NCBI GenBank assembly: GCA_017525605.1
Contig: JAFXSM010000027.1
Span: 1 to 64,000, forward strand
Source: Treponema sp.
Lineage (GTDB): Bacteria; Spirochaetota; Spirochaetia; Treponematales; Treponemataceae
Direction: 5' to 3'
Length of the DNA stretch: 64,000 nt
Position numbers and translations under genes: made by a program. Shown here in pieces: positions 16,247 through 24,444 of this stretch. Every line of letters begins with the position of its first letter. Position 1 is the first letter of the stretch. The notes beneath the pieces were generated by a model. That model saw only the letters and a list, made by a program, of their open reading frames with translations, searched no databases and had not been told where the DNA came from.

Positions 16247-17326
16247 ATGAAACTCATCGAATATCTTTTCAGAAAAGTCATTCCTCTTTTTATCGGCGCG
16301 CTCGCATTTTTCTCGTTCGTCATCGTCCTTGTGGATTTGATGATGAATTTGTGGAACTATATTTCGAACGGCGTTTCGGGGCTGGCTGTCCTTCACATCA
16401 TGCTTTTGTACGTCCCGAAGACTGTCTGGTACGCGACACCGATTGCGATTCTCTTTGCCGTCTCGTATTCATTAAGCGATTTGTATGCGAGCAACGAGCT
16501 TGTGGCGATTTTCGCATCTGGAATCTCGCTTGTTCGGTTCACTTTTCCGCTTCTGATTTTCGCATTTTTCCTGAGCATCGGGCTTTTCTTTTTTGACGAC
16601 AATGTTGTAGTTCCGACATACGCGAAGAAAACCGAAATGCAGCAGTCCGTCCTGAACAAGGAGAAGAACGACAACAACAACAATATCGTCGTAATCGGCG
16701 AGAACGGGAATATCGTCTACAAGGCTGATTTTTACGATGACGAGGCGCAGAAGCTTTTCGCGCTTTTCATTGTGGTTCGTAACGACGACAAAAGTTTCCG
16801 CTGCATTGTCCGCGCTGATTCTGCCGGCTGGGACGAGAATGACGGACACTGGTTCCTTTCGAATTCGCTGCAGTACACTCTGAACGAGAATTCCGAGCTT
16901 GACATTGGCGGTGTCGATTCCGACATAATCGCACGTCTTGTTGAGCCGCCTGCGACTTTCAGGAAAAACGTCGTGAGCGTCGAGACTGTCAGCTCAAGCG
17001 ACGCGAAAGTCTACATCGAGCATTTGCAGCGCGCGGGTCTTCCTTTTTCGGAGGCGCTGAGCCTTTACCACAAGAAATTCGCGTTTCCGTTCATCGTGTT
17101 CATCGTCGTCTTCCTTTCTATTGGTTTGAGCGGAAAGTCGCGGAAGAACGTCATGCTAATAAGCCTTGCCTCGTGCATTTCGGCTTCAGTTTTGTTCTAT
17201 ATAACGCAGATGATTACCATGCTTCTTGCAAAATTCGGCGCGATTTCGCCGTTCATGGGCGCATGGTTTCCAGTCTTTCTTTTTGTCGCCATAGCAGTCG
17301 TCGTCCTGCGCTATGCGCGAACTTGA
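16247..17326 (+). CDS. lptG: LPS export permease LptG
   Basis: 359 residues, same fold as the gene before it and of normal length: helices at the N terminus (VIPLFIGALAFFSFVIVLVD), a periplasmic domain and C-terminal helices (FIVFIVVFLSIGLSGKSRKN). It lies 10 bases after lptF and is the expected partner in the heterodimeric permease. Treponemes lack classical LPS, so the transported lipid may be another outer-membrane glycolipid; that is inference. Confidence 0.88.
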   Translation: MKLIEYLFRKVIPLFIGALAFFSFVIVLVDLMMNLWNYISNGVSGLAVLHIMLLYVPKTVWYATPIAILFAVSYSLSDLYASNELVAIFASGISLVRFTFPLLIFAFFLSIGLFFFDDNVVVPTYAKKTEMQQSVLNKEKNDNNNNIVVIGENGNIVYKADFYDDEAQKLFALFIVVRNDDKSFRCIVRADSAGWDENDGHWFLSNSLQYTLNENSELDIGGVDSDIIARLVEPPATFRKNVVSVETVSSSDAKVYIEHLQRAGLPFSEALSLYHKKFAFPFIVFIVVFLSIGLSGKSRKNVMLISLASCISASVLFYITQMITMLLAKFGAISPFMGAWFPVFLFVAIAVVVLRYART

Positions 17327-17364
17327 TTTTTTTCTATTTTCTAAGTTTCTAAGGAGAATTTTCT

Positions 17365-18504
17365 ATGATTGAAAAAATTTTTGACATCCACCACGAAAGC
17401 GCGGACGGAAAAGCCCGACGCGGAACTCTTCACCTTCCGCACGGAGACGTTCAGACACCTGTTTTCATGCCGGTCGGAACGAATGCGACAGTGAAGGCAC
17501 TTACGAAGGACGATTTGGAGGAAATCGGTTTCGAGATTATCCTTGCGAACACTTATCATCTCTATCTGCGTCCGGGAAGCGACATAATCGAAGAAGCTGG
17601 CGGCCTCCACGGATTTTCGCAGTGGAAGAAAAATTTCTTGACGGACTCGGGCGGCTTTCAGGTGTGGAGTCTTTCAAAGCTCAGGAAGATTTCGATGAAG
17701 GGTGCTGAATTCCAGAGCAACATCGACGGTTCTCGCCATCTTTTTACGCCGGAAAAAGTCGTTGACGTTCAGTCTCAGTTCAATTCGGACATTCAGATGG
17801 TTCTCGATGTCTGCACCGGCTGGGACATTCCGAAAGACGAGGCAGTTCACGCGCTCGATGTGACGGAGAACTGGGCGGCGAGGGCAAAGGAAGAGTGGCT
17901 GAAGAAAAGGGAAGCTGGCTATAAAGGTCTCCTTCTTCCGATTGTTCAGGGAAATTTCTATGAGGATTTGCGCAGACGCTCCGCAGAGTTCGTCACGAAC
18001 CTTGATATGCCTGCGATTGCGATCGGAGGCTTGAGCGTCGGCGAGCCGCCAGAAGTGTTCGCTTCGATGCTTGAGTACACGGTTCAGCATCTTCCGAAAG
18101 AAAAGGCGAAGTACGTCATGGGAATCGGAACTCCCGACTACATTCTCGATGCCGTCCATTCCGGAATCGATATGTTCGACTGCGTTCTTCCGACACGGAA
18201 TGCAAGGAACGGAAGCTATTTTACGCACGACGGAAATCTTTCCATAAAACAAAAGCGTTTTGAGCGCGATTTTTCTCCGATAGATAAAGAGTGTGATTGC
18301 AAAGTTTGCAGAACTTATTCGCGTGCATACCTTCGGCATCTTTTCAAGGAGCAGGAGATTCTGAGCTGCACGCTGGCAAGCTACCACAATCTCTATTTCC
18401 TCCACAACATGATGAAAGAAATCAGGATTGCGATTGACGAGGACAGATTCGAGACTTATCGGACTGAATTTCTGAAAAGATATCATGCGGGAAATATAAT
18501 TTAA
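17365..18504 (+). CDS. tgt: tRNA-guanine transglycosylase
   Basis: 379 residues. DSGGFQVWSL (nucleophile and base pocket), DVCTGWD, GGLSVGEP and the zinc site CDCKVC with a downstream His (CTLASYHN) are all present. The enzyme swaps guanine at the wobble position of GUN-anticodon tRNAs for a queuosine precursor. AAGGAG precedes the ATG. It is in the same transcription direction as lptFG, 38 bases behind. Confidence 0.96.
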   Translation: MIEKIFDIHHESADGKARRGTLHLPHGDVQTPVFMPVGTNATVKALTKDDLEEIGFEIILANTYHLYLRPGSDIIEEAGGLHGFSQWKKNFLTDSGGFQVWSLSKLRKISMKGAEFQSNIDGSRHLFTPEKVVDVQSQFNSDIQMVLDVCTGWDIPKDEAVHALDVTENWAARAKEEWLKKREAGYKGLLLPIVQGNFYEDLRRRSAEFVTNLDMPAIAIGGLSVGEPPEVFASMLEYTVQHLPKEKAKYVMGIGTPDYILDAVHSGIDMFDCVLPTRNARNGSYFTHDGNLSIKQKRFERDFSPIDKECDCKVCRTYSRAYLRHLFKEQEILSCTLASYHNLYFLHNMMKEIRIAIDEDRFETYRTEFLKRYHAGNII

Positions 18505-18531
18505 TGCAGACGTTCAATGAGAGAGGCGCAA

Positions 18532-20055
18532 ATGAAAAAGATTCTTTTCTTGTTTTCAATGTTCTTGTTTTTTTCGCAGGCGAATGTTTTTTCGCAGGAT
18601 TCCGACGACGGTGAGCCGAAAAAAGAGAAGTCGGCATATTCAAAGGCTGGCGAAAGCGACGTTCCTTCTTCGAAAAGACCGAATGCGGGCGACGCGTCAA
18701 AAATCGCCGACCTCGACAACACCGACCCCGAGGGACGAAAAAAGAACGCGGATATATTGAAGTACGGACTTGAGGACGAAATCCTCGACCTTCTGAAAAC
18801 GATGGACGAAAAGAAGGATGTCCGCTTCGTCAACGAGGCTTACGATTTGTACGAAGAATCGAAAAGCCCTGCCGTGAAAGTTCAGGTCATGAATTTTTTC
18901 AAGACACTTGAAGACCCTTGCCTTGAGGACTATGCGATTATGATTCTGAACGACCCCTACGACGAGTCCCTCGACACTGTGAACATGGCGTTCGCGTATG
19001 TGGGCGACCTGAAAACATCCGCCGCAATTCCAGCCGTGGAGAATATCCTTGAGGGCGACAACGAGAAGTATTATGAGAGCGCGCTCAAGGCACTCGGAAA
19101 AATCGGCGGTAGCGACGAGGCGATGTACCTCACCGAATATTTCGAGAACAACGATTTGTCGCTCGCGCAGAAGCAGACGCTCGTGAAAACGCTCGGCTCT
19201 CTCCATGCTTCCGAGACCTATGACAAACTCGTGGAAATGGCGCAGAACGAGGACGAGAACACATTCATCAGAATGTACGCTTCGGAAGCAATCGGACAGA
19301 TTGCCGCAAACGATGCCTCGAAGAAAGATGACGGAATTTCAGTTCTCACGGATTTATTTGAGGATAGAGACCCGAATCTCCGCACTTACGTTGTGAAAGG
19401 TCTTTCGAATTTTTCCGGCAGCGAAGTTGAGAAGACGATAATCCAAGCGTTGAAGGACAACCACGCGAAAGTCCGCCTTGAGGCAATCGCCGCCGTAAAG
19501 AAAATGCAGCTCTCGACCGCCGTTCCGTATCTCGTCTACCGCTCAAAGAACGACCCTGACGCGTCCGTGAAAAAAGCCTGCTATCCTGTCATCGCCGAGA
19601 TGAACACAGCCGAGGGAAATGAATTCCTCGTCTCGCAGATTACCGCAACGAAAAAAGTCGGCGACGACACGAAAGCAAAAATCGCGACGGCACTGCTTGA
19701 ATTCAACCATGCAGGAACAAGCGAAATCCTCGCCCTTGCGGCTGAAGTCTTGGGCGACGACAGGCGAAAGCCGCTCCGCTATGCGCTCGGCAAGGAATTC
19801 GCAAAATACGGTCGGAGCGAATACGAGGAAATCTGCAAGCAGTACATTGCGAGCAAGGACGTTTCCACGCAGGGAACCGGGCTTGATATCTACGCAAAGG
19901 CCCGTTACGCGTCAATCACCCCGAGCGTTCAAAGCCTTGCCGACAAAGCCGACCCGAACTCAAAAAACAGGAACGCGAACGCCATAAAAGCTGCGCGTAT
20001 CCTCGGAATCGACTGGGAAAACAAGAAAGAAGAAGCACCTGCCGACGCAAAATAA
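18532..20055 (+). CDS. Exported HEAT-repeat protein
   Basis: 507 residues. The start MKKILFLFSMFLFFSQ gives a signal peptide with cleavage expected near residue 21, and is favoured over an ATG five codons earlier because GAGAGG precedes it. After an acidic linker, the chain is a series of HEAT-type helical repeats (for example AIPAVENILEGDNEKYYESA, then LKALGKIGG; AKVRLEAIAAVKKMQ). Such periplasmic scaffolds are common in spirochaetes. The specific partner is unknown. A strong terminator follows the stop. Confidence 0.8.
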   Translation: MKKILFLFSMFLFFSQANVFSQDSDDGEPKKEKSAYSKAGESDVPSSKRPNAGDASKIADLDNTDPEGRKKNADILKYGLEDEILDLLKTMDEKKDVRFVNEAYDLYEESKSPAVKVQVMNFFKTLEDPCLEDYAIMILNDPYDESLDTVNMAFAYVGDLKTSAAIPAVENILEGDNEKYYESALKALGKIGGSDEAMYLTEYFENNDLSLAQKQTLVKTLGSLHASETYDKLVEMAQNEDENTFIRMYASEAIGQIAANDASKKDDGISVLTDLFEDRDPNLRTYVVKGLSNFSGSEVEKTIIQALKDNHAKVRLEAIAAVKKMQLSTAVPYLVYRSKNDPDASVKKACYPVIAEMNTAEGNEFLVSQITATKKVGDDTKAKIATALLEFNHAGTSEILALAAEVLGDDRRKPLRYALGKEFAKYGRSEYEEICKQYIASKDVSTQGTGLDIYAKARYASITPSVQSLADKADPNSKNRNANAIKAARILGIDWENKKEEAPADAK

Positions 20056-20058
20056 CGA

Positions 20059-20101
20059 AAAAGCTGCCTGCAAAAACTTTGTTTTGAAACAGGCAGCTTT
20101 T
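20059..20101 (+). terminator. Intrinsic terminator of the dut-HEAT run
   Basis: AAAGCTGCCTG pairs with CAGGCAGCTTT (perfect 11-bp stem) a few bases after the HEAT-protein stop, and ends in TTTTCG. Confidence 0.85.
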
Positions 20102-20193
20102 CGATGAACCTTCCGCTAGGCGAGGGCGGAAAATTAGTCCGCGTACAGTTCTCAAAAACGGAGTAGGCATTTTTTACCAACTCGCACCCAATA

Positions 20194-20238
20194 CGCCGCA
20201 ACGCAACCGCGGCGTGTTTTTTTCGGCGCATTATGCAT
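20194..20238 (+). repeat. Repeated terminator-like element, copy A
   Basis: CGCCGC/GCGGCG stem, T7 run, then CGGCGCATTATGCAT. Near-identical copies follow at 21172-21214 and, shorter, at 21901-21937. The copies separate the HEAT gene, the DUF3800 gene and the toxin-antitoxin pair. Confidence 0.8.
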
Positions 20239-20288
20239 CGCAGTTTTTCTAAAATATTTTTGTGGCAGTTTTTTCAGTTAGTTACATA

Positions 20289-20316
20289 TTGACATTCTGA
20301 AGTGTTTGCTTATACC
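20289..20316 (+). promoter_or_regulatory. Promoter of the DUF3800 gene
   Basis: TTGACA (20289-20294), 16 bases, then TATACC (20311-20316), about 90 bases before the start codon. Confidence 0.55.
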
Positions 20317-20403
20317 TTATAGGCAAGGGTCAAGAGTGCTGCCTTTTTGTAGTGCGTCGAGGTTTCTCGCTTGGCTCTCTTTTTTTGTCTTTTCGAGGTT
20401 TTT

Positions 20404-21093
20404 ATGTATCTTTTGTATGCAGATGATTCTGGAGTTTCCTCTGACCCGAATGTAAAATACAGCGTTCTTGCGGGGTTTTCGACATTTGAAAATCAGACAT
20501 TTTGGATTCAAAAAGCTGTTGATGAGATTATGCTGAAACATACAGGACGAGCTGATTTAGAGTTGCACGCAAGTCCAATAAGAAGCGGAAAAGGAGTTTG
20601 GAGAGGTTTCACAAAAGACAAACGAGAAGCAATTCTGAATGAAACTTTGAACTACATAAAAGACAACTATCCACGTCAATTTATTTTGTTCGGTGCAGTT
20701 ATTGATAATACTGTTGAAGACGTTGAAGAAGAATTATTTTCTCAGCTTACAATCCGATTTGACAAATATCTTAAACGCAAATTCTTGAAACATGACGAAT
20801 CGGCAAGAGGTCTTGCGATTTTTGATAAAAGTAAAATGGAAAATCAATATCAAAATTGGTCAAAAGTTTACCAAACTCTTGGCAACAAGCTGAATGAAAA
20901 GCTGAACAATTTTGCAGAAGTGCCTCTGTTTTTGGATTCGTCAATATCGCGTGCAATTCAAATTGCTGATTTGATAGCATTCTCTTTGTTCAGAAATTTT
21001 GAGTATGGAGATGATTCTTATTACTCTATAATCAAAGACTGTTTTGACAAAGATAATAATCGCCCGCATGGATTGTATGTTTTGGAAAAATAG
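20404..21093 (+). CDS. DUF3800 protein
   Basis: 229 residues beginning MYLLYADDSGVSSDPNVKYS, the acidic opening of DUF3800 proteins, with a later acidic-polar SRAIQIADLIAFSLFR near the end, also typical. The family is predicted to be an RNase H-like nuclease and is frequent in mobile and defence islands. The ATG at 20404 has GAGG before it. It stands alone between two copies of the repeated terminator element, like a cassette. Function is not established. Confidence 0.75.
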   Translation: MYLLYADDSGVSSDPNVKYSVLAGFSTFENQTFWIQKAVDEIMLKHTGRADLELHASPIRSGKGVWRGFTKDKREAILNETLNYIKDNYPRQFILFGAVIDNTVEDVEEELFSQLTIRFDKYLKRKFLKHDESARGLAIFDKSKMENQYQNWSKVYQTLGNKLNEKLNNFAEVPLFLDSSISRAIQIADLIAFSLFRNFEYGDDSYYSIIKDCFDKDNNRPHGLYVLEK

Positions 21094-21171
21094 CGTACGC
21101 AAAACAGTTTGTATTCTGCTATGACTCTTATTTGCAGTTAGCCGATAGTAAAATGTTCAATTGCAAACACT

Positions 21172-21214
21172 CCGCAACGCAACCGCGGCGTATTTTTTTC
21201 GGCGCATTATGCAT
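21172..21214 (+). repeat. Repeated terminator-like element, copy B
   Basis: Almost identical to copy A from CCGCAACGCAACCGCGGCGT to GCATTATGCAT. It ends the DUF3800 transcript and lies just before the promoter of the toxin-antitoxin pair (TATAAT at 21231-21236). Confidence 0.8.
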
Positions 21215-21230
21215 TTATCGCGCTGTGCTG

Positions 21231-21236
21231 TATAAT
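21231..21236 (+). promoter_or_regulatory. -10 box of the toxin-antitoxin operon
   Basis: TATAAT 18 bases upstream of the antitoxin ATG, with GGAGG in between. Confidence 0.5.
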
Positions 21237-21253
21237 CGAGGTATGGAGGCTTT

Positions 21254-21514
21254 ATGACTGTAAATATGACCATAAACAGCGTTGATGTTTCGCTTGTTGA
21301 TGTGATAAAAAGCATAATCAAAACACGCTCGCCAAAAGCCACAGTTTCTGTAGACGAACTTTATCCAAGCGACACGGACAATGCAAAAGAAGAGCGCGTT
21401 GCACAGATAAAAGCATTATGTGGCGGACTTTCTCAATACGCGAATCCTGAACTCGTCGAAAAAGAAAAAAACGCTTGGGCTATGGCGATGAAGGAAAAAT
21501 ATGCTGTACGTTGA
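21254..21514 (+). CDS. Antitoxin of a PIN-toxin pair
   Basis: 86 residues, beginning MTVNMTINSVDVSLVDVIKS and ending in a charged segment AWAMAMKEKYAVR. It overlaps the toxin start by 14 bases, the usual coupling of antitoxin and toxin translation. GGAGG precedes the ATG. The DNA-binding fold is not clear by eye; the assignment rests on size, order and partner. Confidence 0.7.
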   Translation: MTVNMTINSVDVSLVDVIKSIIKTRSPKATVSVDELYPSDTDNAKEERVAQIKALCGGLSQYANPELVEKEKNAWAMAMKEKYAVR

Positions 21515-21878
21515 CGCAAATGTTTTGATACGCTTTATTTTGAAAGATAATGCAGAAATGGCGCAAAAAGCAGAAAACGCGATTATTGCAGGAGAAGTCT
21601 TTGTGTTGCCAGAAGTGTTTGCGGAAGTCGTTTATGTGTTAAATAGCGTTTACAACACGGAGCGAAAGGTCATTTCAGATTATCTTTCGAATCTGCTGAA
21701 GTTCGTTGAAACGACTGATGTTGCGGTCATGTCGGCGGCATTCATGTATTACGGCGAAACAAAACTTGATTTTGTCGATTGCGTACTAGCTGCTCATAAT
21801 CTGATTGGTGGTAAAGATGTTTTGACGTTTGATAAAAAACTGAACAATTTCGTTAAACGAAAATTAAGCGAAAAATAA
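21501..21878 (+). CDS. PIN-domain ribonuclease toxin (VapC-like)
   Basis: 125 residues with the PIN acidic sites: D5 in YVDANVLIRF, E in LPEVFAEVVYVL, D in KLDFVDCVLAA and D in VLTFDKKL. PIN toxins cleave tRNA or rRNA with bound metal and are held off by the co-translated antitoxin. A third copy of the terminator-like repeat follows. The pair lies directly upstream of the gene hit by the prophage. Confidence 0.85.
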   Translation: MLYVDANVLIRFILKDNAEMAQKAENAIIAGEVFVLPEVFAEVVYVLNSVYNTERKVISDYLSNLLKFVETTDVAVMSAAFMYYGETKLDFVDCVLAAHNLIGGKDVLTFDKKLNNFVKRKLSEK

Positions 21879-21900
21879 TATATTTTGCACACTCACAACA

Positions 21901-21937
21901 CGTCGCAACTGCGGCGTATTTTTTTTTCGGCGATTAC
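21901..21937 (+). repeat. Repeated terminator-like element, copy C (short)
   Basis: CGTCGCAACTGCGGCGTA, T9, then CGGCGATTA: the core of copies A and B without the GCATTATGCAT end. It would terminate the toxin-antitoxin transcript. Confidence 0.7.
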
Positions 21938-22007
21938 AAAAAGCTGATTGAACGGTTCAGAAAAAAAGATTGTTGAATGCAGGGAGCATTAAGCAGTAAG
22001 ATTTTTT

Positions 22008-22120
22008 ATGGTTTTGCGAAAAAAGATTCTGAGCGAATTCAAAAAATATGCCCAAAAAGGACGCGGAAAGGCGTTTTTGATTTTCCGCGAAAACAGGCAC
22101 ATCGATTTTACAAAAGAGAT
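22008..22120 (+). pseudogene. Host gene, 5' part, interrupted by the prophage
   Basis: MVLRKKILSEFKKYAQKGRG and on to HIDFTKEI are encoded before the prophage end; the frame then reads 12 foreign codons and stops at 22160. The missing rest, starting GAGATTCTTGATTTATGC (EILDLC), is at 54599-55792 in the same frame. Joining the parts gives one continuous protein of about 430 residues, a strong proof of the insertion point. Confidence 0.85.
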
Positions 22121-22160
22121 TATAACACGCAACGAAAAAACAGAGTTTTCGAAACGATAA
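22121..22160 (+). repeat. Left terminal inverted repeat
   Basis: Starts TTATAACACGCAACG and contains GAGTTTTCGAAACGA at offset 22. Aligned without gaps to the reverse complement of the right end it matches at about 31 of 41 positions. MuA would bind such ends. Confidence 0.8.
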
Positions 22161-22178
22161 TTTACTTTGTAAAAATCA

Positions 22179-22220
22179 CGCTATGTGCAAACAACTTGCA
22201 TATAGCGTTTTCTTTTTTTT
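22179..22220 (+). terminator. Terminator inside the left end
   Basis: CGCTATGTGCAA/TTGCATATAGCG (11 of 12 pairs) followed by TTTTCTTTTTTTT on the plus strand. It would stop host transcription entering the prophage. In the other direction it lies 50 bases beyond the invertase stop. Confidence 0.75.
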
Positions 22221-22262
22221 GTGACTAGGTAATAAAGTTTATCATTAAGTCAGATTTCGCTT

Positions 22263-22949
22263 TTAATTGCCATTTTTATCAAACCACTGTCTTTCTAAAA
22301 TTGTCGGATGACCATGCTTTTTTGGTTTGTTTGTGAGGGGTTCTGGGGGCTTGTCGTTAAGATGCTCTCTGATGAATCTGTTGAGCGTGCACCAGGTAAC
22401 GCCACATTCACGTGCAATTGACAGTTTGCTTCTTCCAGCTTTCAGCCAGCGTTTTATTTTGTGCCGATACGGTGTGAGCTTGTAATGCAGAGGTTTTTGG
22501 CCTGGCAAACGACCTATATGTTTTCCAGATTTTTTAGCCCGCTCCAGCCCTTGTTTTGTTCTTTCCGAAAGAAGGGTGCGCTCAATCTCAGCGGAAAGAC
22601 CGAAAGCGAAAGCGAGCACTTTTGACTGAATATTATCCCCAAGTTCATAGCCCTCTTTTATAGCAATGACTCTTACTTTTTTTTCCAGAAAGGTCTGCAA
22701 GACATCAAGAATCATCATCAGCGAGCGGCCAAGCCTAGAAAGCTCAGTCACAATGATTGTGTCGTTCTCCTGTGCTTGCTCCAAAAGTTTTCCGAGTTTT
22801 CGTTTTTCCGGCTTTTTCGTGCCGCTGATTGTCTCTGAAATCCACTGTACATGATGCAGCCGTCTGTAACGGCAGAAATTCCTGATTGCAATTTTTTGAT
22901 TCTCCACCGTCTGTACATCCGTCGAAACCCGTATATATCCGTAAATCAT
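22263..22949 (-). CDS. Serine DNA invertase (Gin/Hin/Pin type)
   Basis: 228 residues. The catalytic serine is S9 in YGYIRVSTD. The resolvase core continues with TELSRLGRSLMMILDVLQ and the long E helix (GLSAEIERTLLSERTKQGLE). A C-terminal helix-turn-helix follows (SKLSIARECGVTWCTLNRFI), then a basic tail. TGGAGG precedes the ATG. It lies 50 bases from the invertible fibre segment, as gin does in Mu, and should invert that segment by crossing over at the inverted repeats. Confidence 0.92.
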   Translation of the reverse strand: MIYGYIRVSTDVQTVENQKIAIRNFCRYRRLHHVQWISETISGTKKPEKRKLGKLLEQAQENDTIIVTELSRLGRSLMMILDVLQTFLEKKVRVIAIKEGYELGDNIQSKVLAFAFGLSAEIERTLLSERTKQGLERAKKSGKHIGRLPGQKPLHYKLTPYRHKIKRWLKAGRSKLSIARECGVTWCTLNRFIREHLNDKPPEPLTNKPKKHGHPTILERQWFDKNGN

Positions 22950-22998
22950 TGTTTTGCCTCCACGGTAGATTATGACAGAGCAAGGTGTGATTTTGAAT

Positions 22999-23020
22999 GA
23001 ACGGTTTATTTATACAGTGG
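22999..23020 (+). repeat. Inverted repeat, invertase side of the fibre segment
   Basis: Begins GAACGGTTT and ends TACAGTGG. It matches the inverted copy at 23455-23476 at 19 of 22 positions. Confidence 0.75.
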
Positions 23021-23215
23021 GGGCACGGAACAGGCTCTGAGTTTAAATTAGTTAGTGGGTACACAGATACATCTACTTTCCAGTGTATATCTCAGTTTAG
23101 AAATGTAGATAGAGATATCGCACATCACGACAGAGAGGTATGGAGAATAAGTTCTGCAACAAAACTTATAAAATTTAATAACTTTGACGTAAGTTTTATT
23201 ACTATAGGTTACTAA
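22999..23215 (+). CDS. Silent alternative tail-fibre tip
   Basis: 71 codons in frame with the repeat: NGLFIQWGHGTGSEFKLVSG through to SFITIGY. The start resembles the expressed tip (NGLILQW) and the end resembles it too (GY-stop). A TGA stop directly precedes it and there is no ribosome site, so it is not translated in this orientation. After inversion it would replace the last 87 residues of the fibre. Confidence 0.75.
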
Positions 23216-24441
23216 TATCCCATAGTAACAAGGAAAACCATACGACCGCTTGCGATTGATACAACTATCCTATCTGCATATTTTTGGTCTATAGCAACGT
23301 TAAAGTCATAGCCACTGTCATCATCTTTAGTAGTTCTCGTTTCACAATCTGCAACACCTTCTGCCGTAACAACAACATAAGATGTTCGAGACGTATAAGG
23401 AGTAGGAAATACAAGCGGAATATTAAAGTTTGCAGATGTCGCTTTAACTCTAATCCACTGTAAAATCAAACCGTTCGAATATTTTATATACCCGGAACTG
23501 CTACCGAAGCTCGATGCGGTGACATAGTTATTATTCAGTCGTGATTTATCTATCGAAGCCATTAAGCCGGCTGCGCGCGTCGTGGCCACTCCGTAAGTTG
23601 TGTTTGTGTCGGTGTTGATGTCTCCTACAAGCTCGTACTGTGAGCCGTTGTATCGGAATGTGTAGGTTCTGTTTGCCGCCAAATACCCCGCCGCAATTGA
23701 CGAGCCACGGTAATAGATTGGCTTTGCTCCGGTACCGTTCACATTAAGCGTGGGGGCGTTTGCAGCGTTCGTTACCATGAACTTGATTGTAATTTCCGCA
23801 CCTGTGACAAGAGAAAATCCTGCACATCCGCAGTTTTTTGCTTGCGTTCCTGCGGCCGTAGAGCATGTTGCGTAATTCGTGCGGTCGGCATCTCCCTGTA
23901 TGGCAATTCCGTTAAGGTTCCTTGCGGTCTCCCATTTTGTCGCGGTTGCGGAGTTTCCGATACAAGATCTGGCACTTTTTACTTCCTTCTCAGAGTCTGC
24001 GGTGTTGTCACAGTTTCCAAGTCCGACATCTTCCTTGGTGACATTGTGAGGGTTGTCTGTATCTGAAAGATGGTCGGAGAGAGCGTCAGATACTGAATCG
24101 ACTTCGAGCTTTCTTGCGATATCATCATCTTCGATTGGGGCGGCGACCTTTGCCCTGCCTTCTGCATCGCGCTTGATTGCCTTGTTCGCCTGAGCTGCGA
24201 CGGTGAAAAGTTTTTTCAACTGCTCGGCATCAGTGTTGTTGGCAGTATTTCCCAAATGGGCGATAAGGCTGTTAAGGTTGTCGATTATGAGGTTTATTGT
24301 GTCGGCATCAAGAAAGCTCGGCGGCACATCGGGATTGGAGAAGTCTCCGTTTGTGAATTTCCCGTTTTCATCCACGCCTGGAAATCTCACTGTCTTTCCG
24401 AAACTTGTAATCTCTCTGTTTGTCGGGTACATTCCTGCCAT
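23212..24441 (-). CDS. Tail fibre protein, current tip in place
   Basis: 409 residues. An N-terminal attachment part (MAGMYPTNREITSFGKTVRF) is followed by a fibre repeat DNPHNVTKEDVGLGNCDN, which is typical of trimeric phage tail fibres, and by a beta-rich shaft. From KYSNGLILQW onward the sequence lies in the invertible segment and forms the receptor-binding tip. It is the last gene of the leftward late arm before the silent tip and invertase. Confidence 0.85.
   Translation of the reverse strand: MAGMYPTNREITSFGKTVRFPGVDENGKFTNGDFSNPDVPPSFLDADTINLIIDNLNSLIAHLGNTANNTDAEQLKKLFTVAAQANKAIKRDAEGRAKVAAPIEDDDIARKLEVDSVSDALSDHLSDTDNPHNVTKEDVGLGNCDNTADSEKEVKSARSCIGNSATATKWETARNLNGIAIQGDADRTNYATCSTAAGTQAKNCGCAGFSLVTGAEITIKFMVTNAANAPTLNVNGTGAKPIYYRGSSIAAGYLAANRTYTFRYNGSQYELVGDINTDTNTTYGVATTRAAGLMASIDKSRLNNNYVTASSFGSSSGYIKYSNGLILQWIRVKATSANFNIPLVFPTPYTSRTSYVVVTAEGVADCETRTTKDDDSGYDFNVAIDQKYADRIVVSIASGRMVFLVTMGY
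23455..23476 (-). repeat. Inverted repeat inside the fibre gene
   Basis: On the minus strand it begins GAACGGTTT and ends TACAGTGG, encoding N-G-L-I-L-Q-W. It is the junction between constant shaft and variable tip. Confidence 0.75.
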
Positions 24442-24444
24442 TTT

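Larger units (their letters stand above)
22999..23476. other. Invertible tail-fibre segment (phase-variation cassette)
   Basis: A 478-bp segment is bounded by 22-bp inverted repeats. It holds two alternative 3' ends for the fibre gene arranged tail to tail; their stop codons overlap at 23212-23215. Inversion joins the alternative tip to the fibre gene in frame, because both repeats are read as N-G-L in the same phase. The adjacent serine invertase supplies the activity. Compare the roughly 3-kb G segment of Mu. Confidence 0.8.

Noticed and set aside
20194..21937. Integron attC sites
   Set aside because: The repeats lack recognisable RYYYAAC/GTTRRRY core pairs and look like terminators.
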